A stretch of 64,000 nucleotides of DNA from Nitrospirillum sp034427435 (GTDB lineage Bacteria; Pseudomonadota; Alphaproteobacteria; Azospirillales; Azospirillaceae): assembly GCF_034427435.1 (NCBI RefSeq), contig NZ_JAXQNP010000003.1, positions 1,712,612 to 1,776,611 on the forward strand. The letters run 5' to 3'. Below, one piece after another: positions 1-8,159 of this stretch. The notes under the pieces were generated by a model. That model was not told the DNA's origin. It made no database searches and saw nothing but the letters and a program-made list of their open reading frames with translations. Every line of letters begins with the position of its first letter. The stretch's first letter is position 1. Both the position numbers and the translations under genes were made by a program.

Positions 1-796
1 CGAAGCCGGCGGCGCGCCGCTTCATGTCGGCATAGAAGGTCTTGGCGGCATCCAGGGAGTTGGCGGCGGTGAAGACCATGTCGGCGGTGCGGGCCGACAA
101 GGCGCGGCCGGCGCCGGAACCGCCGGCCTGCACGATGATGGGGTGGCCCTGCGGTGGGCGACCCACGTTCAGCGGCCCGGCCACCTTGAAGTGGGGCCCC
201 TCATGATCCAACTGGTGCACGCGGTCGGGATCGATGTATCGGCCGGCGTCACGGTCGCGGATGTGCGCCCCGTCCTCCCATGAATCCCACAGGTTCTTGA
301 CCACGTCCACGAACTCCTCCGCCCGGGCGTAGCGGGCGTCATGGTCCATCAGCAGGTCGCGGCCGAAGTTGCGCGCCTCGCTGTCGCTGGCGGAGGTCAC
401 GACGTTCCAACCCGCCCGCCCGCCGGAGATATGGTCGAGGGAGGCGTAGCGGCGGGCGATGGAGTAGGGCTCGTTATAGGTGGTCGACGCGGTGGCGATC
501 AGGCCGATGTGGCGGGTGGACACGGCCAGGGCCGCCAGCAGGGTGGTGGGCTCCAGCTTGCCGGCATAGTCGGTGGCGGCGAAGGCGTCACGGCCCTTGA
601 TATGGGGATAACCCTGGCTGTCGCCGGAGAAATAGCAATGCATCTTGCCCCGTTCGGCCGTCTGGGCCAGGTGGGCGTAAACCCTGAAATCGTGCTGGTC
701 CACCGGGGCGGCGCTGGGATAACGCCAGCCGCCGGGGTGGGCGCCGCTATTGTGGATGAAAGTGGCGAGGATCATCTTCCGGGACGGGGCGGCCAT
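1..796 (-). CDS. FMN-dependent monooxygenase, NtaA/SnaA/DszA family (3' end outside window)
   Basis: Bacterial luciferase-like flavin monooxygenase that would oxidise a small organic substrate with reduced FMN supplied by a separate reductase. The ATG at 796 opens a frame that runs off the window edge, giving 265 residues of an expected ~440-450. Family signs are the start MILATFIHNSG, the segment IATASTTYNEPYS, GGRAGWNVVTS and the mid-protein GHPIIVQAGGSG. It lies 23 bp after the MFS transporter stop, so it is probably the last visible gene of the reverse-strand operon that begins with the D-aminoacylase-like gene. A paralogue lies divergently at 5554. The substrate is unknown; related enzymes act on chelators, dibenzothiophene sulfone and similar compounds. 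Confidence 0.9.
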   Translation of the reverse strand, partial: MAAPSRKMILATFIHNSGAHPGGWRYPSAAPVDQHDFRVYAHLAQTAERGKMHCYFSGDSQGYPHIKGRDAFAATDYAGKLEPTTLLAALAVSTRHIGLIATASTTYNEPYSIARRYASLDHISGGRAGWNVVTSASDSEARNFGRDLLMDHDARYARAEEFVDVVKNLWDSWEDGAHIRDRDAGRYIDPDRVHQLDHEGPHFKVAGPLNVGRPPQGHPIIVQAGGSGAGRALSARTADMVFTAANSLDAAKTFYADMKRRAAGF

Positions 797-819
797 GAGG
801 GTGACTCCGGTCTTTGTGG

Positions 820-2157
820 TTAGCTTCTTATGGATTGGACGACGGCGGCCAATTCCCCATCCTCGGCGGCACCGCGATAGGCGCGCCGGGCCTGCAGGAA
901 ACAAAGGGACGCCAGCACCAGGCAAGGCAGGGCGACGATCAGGAAGGAATCCGCGATGCGGCCCGGATCGCCCAGGATGGTTTGGGACACGTAAGCGATG
1001 GCGAATGGCCCGCCGGCCCCTGCCGGCAGGGCGGCGGCGACGGTCAGCACGGCATAGGAGAAGCCGCGCATGTCGTTGGGCGCGATTTCCTGCACCGTGG
1101 CGTTGGTGGCCACGTTCAGCATGGGGGTGGCCAGGCTGATGGCGGCGAGCATGGCGATGGCCACGCCCACGCCCGGCGCGTGGCCGCTGAAGGCGCAAGG
1201 CAGGGCCACGATGGGCAGGATGGCCATGATCAGCATGCGCCCGCCGCGGGTGCGCGTGGCATAGCGCGAATCCGTGGCCAGGCCCCCCAGCAGATAACCC
1301 GACACCCCGGCCGCCAGCATGCCCAGGCCCATCAGGTTGGCGATGCCGGCCAGCGTGACGCCGAAGGTGCGCATCAGCAATGGCGTGGCCCAGGCGGTGA
1401 CGCCGACGAAGGCGATGTAATGGAGGCAGAAGCCACCGAACAGGGGAACGACCACGTTACGTTGGCGCCACAGGTAGGCCAGCTTGTCCGCCACCTTGGT
1501 GGGGCTGGCTGGGGTGGCGCCCATTCCACGCCGGTGCGGTTCCTTCACGGTGAAGAACAGCAGGCCGATGAAAGGCCCAGCCATGCCGCACAGCAGGAAG
1601 GCGGTACGCCAGGGTATGATGCGGCCGAAGCCCGGGATGTTGAGGTGGAGATCGGCGCCCACGATCCAGCCGGGCACGATGGAGGACAGCGCCGTTCCGA
1701 TGGTGGCGCCGATCAGATAGGTGCTGAGCGCGCGGCCGCGCCGGCTGGGCGGGAACATGTCGGCGATCAGCGACAATGCCGCCGGTCCCACGGTGGCCTC
1801 CCCCAATCCCACCAGGGCGCGGAAGATGAAGAACCAGGCGAAATCCGGGGCGAAGGCGCCGGCGGCGGTGGACAGGCTCCACAGGATGATGGCGGCGCCC
1901 AGCACGGTGCGGCGCTTGCCCCTGTCCACCAGGGTGCCCAGCCACAGGCCGCACAGCCCGCTCAGCAGCGTATATGCCAAGCCCATCAGCAGGCCCATCT
2001 GGACGTCCGTGATGGCCAGGTCGGCCTTGATGGGTTCCGCCAGGACACCGATGATGGCCTTGTCGATGCTGTAGATATTCGCCGCCAGGAACAGCAGCAG
2101 CATCGGCCACCAGCTTTGGCGTATCGGCGGGTAGGGGGGCGCGGCGTCAGTCGACAC
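820..2157 (-). CDS. MFS transporter
   Basis: Major facilitator superfamily permease of about 445 aa with twelve predicted hydrophobic segments. The inter-TM2/3 motif is visible as GTLVDRGKRRTV, and a second RRGRALS-type loop follows TM5. The family resembles sugar-phosphate/anion or aromatic-acid symporters of the inner membrane. I chose the GTG at 2157, preceded by GGGCGGA at suitable spacing, which overlaps the upstream gene by 11 nt. An in-frame ATG at 2196 would add 13 residues but has no ribosome site. Placement between an M24 peptidase-like gene and a flavin monooxygenase suggests it imports the substrate of this operon, probably an acylated amino acid or related amide; that is inference. 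Confidence 0.88.
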   Translation of the reverse strand: MSTDAAPPYPPIRQSWWPMLLLFLAANIYSIDKAIIGVLAEPIKADLAITDVQMGLLMGLAYTLLSGLCGLWLGTLVDRGKRRTVLGAAIILWSLSTAAGAFAPDFAWFFIFRALVGLGEATVGPAALSLIADMFPPSRRGRALSTYLIGATIGTALSSIVPGWIVGADLHLNIPGFGRIIPWRTAFLLCGMAGPFIGLLFFTVKEPHRRGMGATPASPTKVADKLAYLWRQRNVVVPLFGGFCLHYIAFVGVTAWATPLLMRTFGVTLAGIANLMGLGMLAAGVSGYLLGGLATDSRYATRTRGGRMLIMAILPIVALPCAFSGHAPGVGVAIAMLAAISLATPMLNVATNATVQEIAPNDMRGFSYAVLTVAAALPAGAGGPFAIAYVSQTILGDPGRIADSFLIVALPCLVLASLCFLQARRAYRGAAEDGELAAVVQSIRS

Positions 2158-3322
2158 GGACAGTCCGCCCGTCGATGCAGGCCAACAGGCGGCCATCGGC
2201 GTCGTTCAGAATCTCCACGGTGTCGCCGTGTAGATGGATGATGTCCTCGAAATGGAACTTGCCGATGGACGGTCCTATCCAGGGCAAGTCGCAACTCAAC
2301 ACCATGCCGTCCACAAGGTCGAAACTGTGCATGCCGCCGCCGGGGTGGGGATGGTCGGTATGCTCCAGCCCCACCGAGTGAAGGCCGCAGGCGCGGAACT
2401 CGGGATTGCCGGCGGCCTGTATGCAGGCCACCACCGCTTGCTCCACGTCCGTCGACAGGGCGCCGGCCTTGAAATGCGGCAGGGATTGGCGCCAGCCCAG
2501 GCGGGTGGCGTTGTAGCGGCGCAACTGCTCCGCCGATGGCTCGCCAATGATGGCGGTACGGCCGATGTCGCTGGTGTAGTGATTGAATTCCGTGGTGGCG
2601 TCGAAGGTCACCGTGTCGCCAGGCAGCAAGACGGCGTTCTTGGACAGGCGGCCGTGATTGGGGCGATAGGGGGTGATCAGCAGGAACACGGGGCGCCCGC
2701 CGGCCATGGCCGCCGCCGACCAGAACACGCGCTCGGCCTCCGCGCAGGTGGCGCCGGCGGCCACCGCCTCGGCGGCGATCTGCAAGGCTAGTTCCGTCTT
2801 ACGCGCGGCGGCACGCATGAGAGCCATTTCCGCCGGCGTCTTCACCATGCGAATATCGCGCAGCAGGTCGCGGGCCGCCACGACGTCCAGCGTGCCCCCC
2901 AGGATGCTGTTCACATCCTGGCCCAGGCCGCGATCCTCGAACGCCACACGGCCCCTCTGCAGGCCCAGTTCGCGCAGGTACTGGGCGACCGCCTCCTGGT
3001 GGTTCTGGGGAAGACCTTCGGCCGTCATCACGCCCTGCACGCCGCCGGCGCCGATGCCGGGTTTGCGCGCATAGCCACGCACGATCTTCATCCAGGTGCC
3101 CTGGCCCTGCTGCGGTTGGCCCATGTCCACCTCCACCGTCAGCACGGCGGCGTCGCGGTCATGGTCGCGGGGCAGGATGGCCAGCGCCAGATCACCGAAA
3201 CCCCAACTGGCGTCCGTCGCCCAACTGCTGAGGTAGTAGGTGTTGATGGGGGTGGAGGCGACAATGGCGTCGACGCCGTCGCGGTCCATCAGGGCATCGG
3301 CCCGGTCACGGTTGATCAGCAT
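2147..3322 (-). CDS. M24 (creatinase/aminopeptidase P-like) family protein
   Basis: Pita-bread-fold protein of 391 aa with an N-terminal creatinase-like domain (about 1-150) and a C-terminal catalytic domain (about 155-391). Members are Xaa-Pro peptidases, creatinases and some lyases. Metal-ligand positions are visible: Asp in TVTFDATTEF, Asp in YTSDIGRT, His in GLHSVGLEHTDHPHP and the last Glu in KFHFEDIIHLH. The usual Glu of the (I/E)EPG motif is replaced by Asp in LSCDLPW, so metal binding may differ from standard aminopeptidases. It starts 11 bp after the D-aminoacylase-like gene and overlaps the MFS gene, so all are co-transcribed. Its likely job is cleavage of a dipeptide or amide released by its neighbour, but the substrate cannot be told from sequence. 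Confidence 0.85.
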   Translation of the reverse strand: MLINRDRADALMDRDGVDAIVASTPINTYYLSSWATDASWGFGDLALAILPRDHDRDAAVLTVEVDMGQPQQGQGTWMKIVRGYARKPGIGAGGVQGVMTAEGLPQNHQEAVAQYLRELGLQRGRVAFEDRGLGQDVNSILGGTLDVVAARDLLRDIRMVKTPAEMALMRAAARKTELALQIAAEAVAAGATCAEAERVFWSAAAMAGGRPVFLLITPYRPNHGRLSKNAVLLPGDTVTFDATTEFNHYTSDIGRTAIIGEPSAEQLRRYNATRLGWRQSLPHFKAGALSTDVEQAVVACIQAAGNPEFRACGLHSVGLEHTDHPHPGGGMHSFDLVDGMVLSCDLPWIGPSIGKFHFEDIIHLHGDTVEILNDADGRLLACIDGRTVRVD

Positions 3323-3333
3323 TCTGCGACTCC

Positions 3334-5070
3334 TTAAGGGATCGAGGGTGTACCGCGACGGCCGCGCACCAGGCGGCCGGGCAGCGGGCCCGTGGGCTGG
3401 TCATCCCGTGCCGTCACGACGCCTGACACGATGGTGGCGGCATAGCCGCGCGCGGCCTGCGTCAGCCGCCGCCCGCCCGCCGGAAGGTCGAAGCTGGCGC
3501 GCGGTGGGTACAGGGCCAGGCGGTCGTAATCGATGATGTTAAGGTCGCCCTTGAAATGGGGTGCGATGACGCCGCGGTCGCCGAAGCCGCCGATGGCGGC
3601 GGTCCGCCCGGTCATGAGATGCACGGCCTGGGGGATGGACAGGCGGTCGCCCCGGCGATCGCGGGTCCAGTAGCTCAACATGAAGGTCTGCATGCTGCCG
3701 TCGCAAATGGCGCCAACGTGGGCACCGCCATCCCCGAGGCCCAGCACCGCGCCTTCGCGTCCCAGCATGTCGTGCACGGTTTCCAGATTGCAGTAGGTGT
3801 AGTTGCGGGCTGGGAAATACAGAATGCCCAGGCCGTCCTCGGCCAGCAGGGCATCGTAGGCGACCTCCTCCACGGTGCAACCGCGCCGCCTGGCCACATT
3901 GTCGAAGCGCTCGGATTCCGGCGGGGCGTAGTCGGGGTCGGCGCCCATGGCGTAGCACAGGCTGATGTCGCGCATGAACGCCGGGTATTTCCGGGGATCC
4001 AGCGGCAGGGTCATTTCCGCCAGGATGGCGGCGCGCACGTCCGGCCGGCGCATCTCCGCGGCACGCTGGGCGACCGGCAGGGGGTCGATGCGCTCATAAG
4101 TGGGGCAGCCGCGGAAGGGGTGCAGCGTCAATTGAAGGCCGTACAGCACGCCAACCGGCCGGCCCACAACCTGGCCGTAGATGTCGGCACCGCGCGCGCG
4201 CTCGATGGCGCAAGCGTCGGCGATCTCCCGCCAGCGTTCGGGCGCCTCATTGTACTGCAGTAACGGGAAGGTGACGGTCTGGCCCGAGGTCGCGGCGATG
4301 CGGGCCAGCATACGGAATTCCGAGGAGAAGCCATTGCCGGTATCGAATTCCGACGCCGACATGAACAGCGACTTGCCATGGGCCTTCATCGCCATGGCGA
4401 TGGTCATCAACTCATCCTCGCTGGCGGTGGTGACCGGCAACTGGTCGCCACTGGCGGTGCGGTGGCCGATGACCCTGGTGGTGGAAAAGCCGAAGGCCCC
4501 GGCTTCCAAGCCGTCGCGCACCAAGGCGGCCATGGCCTGCATGTCGGCGCTGGTGGCGGGTTCGCGGTCGATGGCCCGTTGCCCCATGACGAAGACGCGC
4601 ACGGGGATGTGGGGAATGGCGACGGCGAAGTCCGCGTCCATGGGGCGCCGTTCGATGGCGTCCAGATAGTCGGGAAAGCTTACCCAGTTCCAGGGCAGTC
4701 CTTCAGCCATGACGATGCCGGGGATATCCTCCACCCCCTCCATGACGTCGATCATCTGCGCGCGCTGCTCGGGCCGGCACGGGGCGAAGCCCACGCCGCA
4801 ATTGCCCAGCAGCACCGTGGTGACGCCGTGGTTGGTGGAGGGCGAGAACCGCGTATCCCAGGTTACCTGGGCGTCGTAGTGGGTATGGATGTCCACGAAA
4901 CCTGGGGTAACGAGCTTACCACGGGCGTCGATCTCTTCCCGGCCCTTGCCCGTGACCGTGCCGGTGGCGGCGATGCGCCCGCCGGTGATCGCGATGTCGC
5001 CGTCCCACAGATTGGCGCCGGTTCCGTCCGCGACAGTGCCGCCACGGATCACAAGATCGTAATCGCTCAT
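3334..5070 (-). CDS. N-acyl-D-amino-acid deacylase family amidohydrolase
   Basis: Zinc amidohydrolase of the D-aminoacylase group, 578 aa from the chosen start. The order is typical: an N-terminal beta-sandwich start (DLVIRGGTVADGTG), the metal motif DIHTHYDAQVTWD, the family Cys segment NCGVGFAPC, the catalytic Asp region LGDGGAHVGAICDG and a C-terminal sandwich ending after GYAATIVSGVV. The frame is open further up to 5163, but three ATGs stand together at 5070-5076 with AGGA seven bases before the third, so the start is 5070. It hydrolyses N-acyl-D-amino acids or related N-acyl compounds in the cytoplasm. It is the first gene of the operon that continues with the M24 protein, MFS transporter and FMN monooxygenase. 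Confidence 0.9.
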   Translation of the reverse strand: MSDYDLVIRGGTVADGTGANLWDGDIAITGGRIAATGTVTGKGREEIDARGKLVTPGFVDIHTHYDAQVTWDTRFSPSTNHGVTTVLLGNCGVGFAPCRPEQRAQMIDVMEGVEDIPGIVMAEGLPWNWVSFPDYLDAIERRPMDADFAVAIPHIPVRVFVMGQRAIDREPATSADMQAMAALVRDGLEAGAFGFSTTRVIGHRTASGDQLPVTTASEDELMTIAMAMKAHGKSLFMSASEFDTGNGFSSEFRMLARIAATSGQTVTFPLLQYNEAPERWREIADACAIERARGADIYGQVVGRPVGVLYGLQLTLHPFRGCPTYERIDPLPVAQRAAEMRRPDVRAAILAEMTLPLDPRKYPAFMRDISLCYAMGADPDYAPPESERFDNVARRRGCTVEEVAYDALLAEDGLGILYFPARNYTYCNLETVHDMLGREGAVLGLGDGGAHVGAICDGSMQTFMLSYWTRDRRGDRLSIPQAVHLMTGRTAAIGGFGDRGVIAPHFKGDLNIIDYDRLALYPPRASFDLPAGGRRLTQAARGYAATIVSGVVTARDDQPTGPLPGRLVRGRRGTPSIP

Positions 5071-5553
5071 CATCATATCCTGGAGGGGGCGGATTTCAGG
5101 GGGAGACGCGATCGCATCGAATGCCGGTGTGGCGTGGTGTCGATGCGCGTCAACGCGAAACAAAGGTGTCGCCCTTGTTCTTTGGAACCTTCCCTCTTTG
5201 TTTTGGCGTGAAGTAAAAGGGGCGTGCTACGCGCGGACATCGCCCCCTGATGCCGATTGAAATTGAACAGGTATTGAAGAAAGAAGCCCGTCGTTTCTTC
5301 CCTCGTTGACCGGCAGCCAATGATGTGCCGGATCAACTATCAACAGGTAACATTGGATATAGTTTTCCTGGAAATAAGTTCGTTTTATCACCCGTTAGGA
5401 AATCCTAGATGGTGCCGACGGCGAACTCATGCTGAATGGGGGCGGGTTACGCCGCCTTCAGTCAATGACACCGCCGCCGAAGCGGAAAAGGGGGCCGACG
5501 ACCACAGGGAATCCCGGCCTAGCGGCCAGACGGAAGGGGGCTTCGATATCATC
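5071..5553. promoter_or_regulatory. Divergent intergenic region between two catabolic units
   Basis: This 483-bp gap separates the reverse amidohydrolase operon from the forward FMN monooxygenase and must carry both promoters. Its centre is clearly more AT-rich than the flanking genes. Visible elements are the interrupted palindrome TTTCC-T-GGAAA near 5364-5374, the 12-mer GTTTTATCACCC at 5382-5393 (repeated at 6936) and the inverted repeat TAGGA-AA-TCCTA at 5396-5407. These could be operator sites for a regulator encoded elsewhere. No gene is supported here: the open frame running into the monooxygenase lacks family similarity before residue MKLLAF. Confidence 0.5.
5382..5393 (+). repeat. 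12-mer GTTTTATCACCC, copy 1
   Basis: This exact 12-mer recurs at 6936-6947, each time followed within a few bases by AGGAA. Here it lies about 160 bp before the FMN monooxygenase start and next to a TAGGA/TCCTA inverted repeat. It may be an operator half-site; no regulator can be assigned. Confidence 0.4.
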
Positions 5554-6906
5554 ATGAAGTTGCTTGCGTTTCTCATGCAGACAGGCGGCCACATCGCCGG
5601 TTGGCGCCATCCCCGCGCCGCTGACAACGCCTTGTGCGACATTGATTATTTCCGCCACCTCGGTCAAACGGCGGAGCGTGGACTATTCGATGGTGTGTTC
5701 TTGGCTGATTACGTCGGCTACCACCCGGTCAAGGGGGCCGACGTTTTCAGCGGGATGGAAACGCCCAAGCTGGACCCGGCCCTGGTGCTGAGTACCATCG
5801 CCGCTTGCACCCGCCACGTCGGGCTGATTGGCACCGCGTCCACCACCTATTCCCATCCCTATGATTTGGCCCGGCGCTTCGCCAGCCTTGACCATCTCAG
5901 CCGGGGCAGGGCGGGATGGAACATCGTCACCTCGACCATGGAAAACGAGGCGCACAATTACGGTCGTCCGGCGCATATGGAACACGGCGAACGCTATGCC
6001 CGCGCCGCCGAGTTCGTGGAGGTGGCGCGCAAGCTGTGGGATAGCTGGCAGGACGGCGCCGTGCGGGCGGACAAGGCCAGCGGCCGCTACACCGATCCGT
6101 CGCGCATTTCCGCCGTCAACCATGTCGGTGCGGAATTCCGGGTCGCCGGCCCCCTGACTGTGCCGCGCTCGCCCCAGGGACACCCGGTGCTGGTGCAGGC
6201 GGGCGCCTCGGCGACGGGTCAGCGCTTCGCCGCCAGCTGCGCCGAGGTCATCTTTACCTCCCATCCGGGTATCGAGACAGCCAAAACCTTTCGCGCCGCC
6301 ATGCACGCGCACTTGGCGGAATTCGGGCGTACGCCGGACACGCTGAAGATCATGCCCGCGGTCACCCCGGTCATCGGCCATACCAGGGCGGCGGCCGAGG
6401 CGTTGCAGCGGGAACTGGACAGTCTGATCCCCGCCGACATCGCCATAGCCAAATTGGGTTCCCTGCTGGGTAACATCGACCTATCGGCCTGTTCCCCCCA
6501 CGAGCCGCTGCCCCCACTGCCTCCGAGCGCGCTGGAGGGGCAGAACTCCACCCGTGACCGCGTGCTGGAACTGGCGGCGCGCGAACGCCCGCCGTTGGCG
6601 GAACTGGCGCGGCGCGTGGCGGCCGGCCGCACAGGCCGGACTATCGTGGGGACCGCCACCGACGTGGCGGATGAACTGGCCGCTTGGGAGGCAGAGGGGG
6701 CGGCCGACGGCTTTGTCATCGCCGCGCCCTTCCTGCCCGGCGGCCTGGAGGACTTCGTTGATCAGGTGGTGCCCATCCTGCAGCAGCGCGGCCTGTTCCG
6801 TACCGCCTACGAGGGGAAGACGCTTCGTGAGAACCTGGGTTTGGCCCGGCCCGTGAACCGCTTCGAGGCCGATCCATCCTTGCGGCAGCATCCCGAAATT
6901 TGGTAG
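5554..6906 (+). CDS. FMN-dependent monooxygenase, NtaA/SnaA/DszA family
   Basis: Full-length luciferase-like flavin monooxygenase (450 aa), a paralogue of the partial gene at 1-796. Family marks are the start MKLLAFLMQTGGH, the segment IGTASTTYSHPYD, RGRAGWNIVTST, GHPVLVQAGASA and the C-terminal block GTATDVADELAAW. The frame is open from 5320, but the first 78 codons have no family similarity, so I start at the ATG at 5554; GGAAGGGGG lies 13 bases before it, a rather long spacing. It would oxidise a small substrate using FMNH2 from a partner reductase, and no reductase gene is visible nearby. It is transcribed away from the amidohydrolase operon, so the two units may share an inducer. Confidence 0.92.
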   Translation: MKLLAFLMQTGGHIAGWRHPRAADNALCDIDYFRHLGQTAERGLFDGVFLADYVGYHPVKGADVFSGMETPKLDPALVLSTIAACTRHVGLIGTASTTYSHPYDLARRFASLDHLSRGRAGWNIVTSTMENEAHNYGRPAHMEHGERYARAAEFVEVARKLWDSWQDGAVRADKASGRYTDPSRISAVNHVGAEFRVAGPLTVPRSPQGHPVLVQAGASATGQRFAASCAEVIFTSHPGIETAKTFRAAMHAHLAEFGRTPDTLKIMPAVTPVIGHTRAAAEALQRELDSLIPADIAIAKLGSLLGNIDLSACSPHEPLPPLPPSALEGQNSTRDRVLELAARERPPLAELARRVAAGRTGRTIVGTATDVADELAAWEAEGAADGFVIAAPFLPGGLEDFVDQVVPILQQRGLFRTAYEGKTLRENLGLARPVNRFEADPSLRQHPEIW

Positions 6907-6935
6907 GCGGTTCTCTCTATGACGGTGGAAAAATA

Positions 6936-6947
6936 GTTTTATCACCC
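6936..6947 (+). repeat. 12-mer GTTTTATCACCC, copy 2
   Basis: Same 12 bases as at 5382, again followed by AGGAA (6950-6954). It begins 30 bp after the monooxygenase stop codon and lies upstream of the membrane-protein gene, so both forward transcription units carry one copy. Confidence 0.4.
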
Positions 6948-7112
6948 AAAGGAATTATTGGAATTGTCCAGGTCATGGCCCTGTGACAATTTTCTGTCGG
7001 ATGGTTCGGGAAGGTGAGTTCCGCCTTCCTGGCGATCCACGGAAGTAATTCCAGTTTTTACTTCAGGAAAAACTTTTCACCGGGGCTGCGGGGAGCGTTG
7101 GCGCCGGTGAGA

Positions 7113-7167
7113 GAGCAGCTGTCCGTGGCTCTGGGCGCCCGTTGCTGCGGGCGGCTGCTCATTTTTT
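7113..7167 (+). terminator. Candidate intrinsic terminator / structured leader
   Basis: Outer arms GAGCAGC (7113-7119) and GCTGCTC (7154-7160) enclose the inner stem CGCCCG/CGGGCG (7136-7141 with 7148-7153). The structure is followed by A and six T (7161-7167). This fits a Rho-independent terminator after the FMN monooxygenase gene, although the long outer loop is unusual and the distance from the stop (206 bp) is large. Confidence 0.4.
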
Positions 7168-7275
7168 GACGCCAATCCTCAGGGATGGGGCGTCATGGCC
7201 AGCGCATGCGCGTCATTCCGGCCAAGCCATGCGCCGGAAGCGGTTCCCCATAATTTTAAAAAAGGGGCCTTTTTA

Positions 7276-7929
7276 TTGCCTATTTTCATTGATCCATTTC
7301 GGGTTTTCACCTTTCTGCATGTTGTTCTCTTCGCCTATTGGCTGGGAACGGATCTGGGCGTGTTGATTACGGGCATGGCCGCCAATGCCGCGGACCTGAC
7401 CGGCAACGCGCGTGAGCGGATACGCAAGGCCAGCGGCCGTATCGACATGGGGCCGCGTACCGCCATGGTGCTGATGGTTCCGGTTGGTCTGACCCTGGCA
7501 TCAAACTGGGGCTTGCCCATCGGCCCCTTGGCACTGGTGGCGGCATGGGTTGGTGGGCTTGCTTGGCTGTGGCTGGTCTGGATGATCTATCTGCGCCAGG
7601 GCACGCGACTGGGTAAGCGGCTGTGGAAGATCGACCTGGGCATACGCATGCTCGCGACCATCGGCTTTGTCGGCACCGGCATCGTCTCACTCGCCACCGG
7701 CGCGCCCGTCGACAGCGGTTGGCTGGCCACCAAGATGCTACTGTTCGGCCTCCTTTTGCTGCTGGGCGTCGTCGTTCGCCTTCTGCTGCTGTGGAAGCCC
7801 CCGGTTCCCCCCAAGGCTGGCGCGCCTTTCGTGCCCGCGCCTTTTTGGAATCCCTTACGCATCACGGTATTCGCCATTTGGGCCCTGGTTCTGGCCATGG
7901 CCTTCCTGGGTGTCACCAAGCCATTTTAA
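7276..7929 (+). CDS. Integral membrane protein of unknown function
   Basis: Predicted inner-membrane protein of about 217 aa with five to six hydrophobic segments, ending FLGVTKPF. The first segment holds FLHVVLFAYWLGTDLG; a membrane His followed by W-x-G recalls CopD/HemJ-like small membrane proteins that bind haem or copper, but this is only a resemblance. The frame extends up to an ATG at 7195. I prefer the TTG at 7276 because AAAAGGGG lies just before it and the first hydrophobic segment follows directly. The ribosome site sits in an AAAAAGG/CCTTTTT inverted repeat, so initiation may be controlled by RNA structure. It appears to be a single-gene unit and its role is unknown. Confidence 0.65.
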   Translation: MPIFIDPFRVFTFLHVVLFAYWLGTDLGVLITGMAANAADLTGNARERIRKASGRIDMGPRTAMVLMVPVGLTLASNWGLPIGPLALVAAWVGGLAWLWLVWMIYLRQGTRLGKRLWKIDLGIRMLATIGFVGTGIVSLATGAPVDSGWLATKMLLFGLLLLLGVVVRLLLLWKPPVPPKAGAPFVPAPFWNPLRITVFAIWALVLAMAFLGVTKPF

Positions 7930-8051
7930 AGGAATCGGTAAATCGGAAGGGATGCTTAAGTATGTCGCCTTGTTGGCCGTCCAATACGAAGGCCAAAATC
8001 CACCTCCATGACTTGAACAATAATCGGACACCAGCAAGCAAAGCATACGCA

Positions 8052-8061
8052 GTTTGACGTA
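8052..8061 (-). promoter_or_regulatory. Putative response-regulator site (porin promoter)
   Basis: GTTTGACGTA, read on the plus strand, lies 98 bp before the porin start. The same 10 bases occur in front of the NCS1-kinase gene and urtA. Here the surroundings are nearly symmetric (ATACG eight bases before CGTAT). I infer it is bound by the LuxR-type regulator at 12958. Confidence 0.5.
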
Positions 8062-8159
8062 TTAGGATTTCCCACCACCGACCCCACCATTCCCCCCGAA
8101 ACCGATACCGGGGCCTGAAGCCCGGGAAACATCATCGAACGGGATGGGGGAGTGGCATC

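Larger units (their letters stand above)
6907..7275. other. Intergenic region with hairpins and a repeated 12-mer
   Basis: No gene is supported in these 369 bp. They hold the second copy of GTTTTATCACCC (6936-6947), a 7-bp stem TCACCGG/CCGGTGA (7077-7083 with 7104-7110), a nested hairpin followed by six T (7113-7167), and an inverted repeat AAAAAGG/CCTTTTT (7259-7274) that covers the ribosome site of the next gene. The region may combine a terminator for the monooxygenase gene with a structured leader for the membrane protein. Confidence 0.45.
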
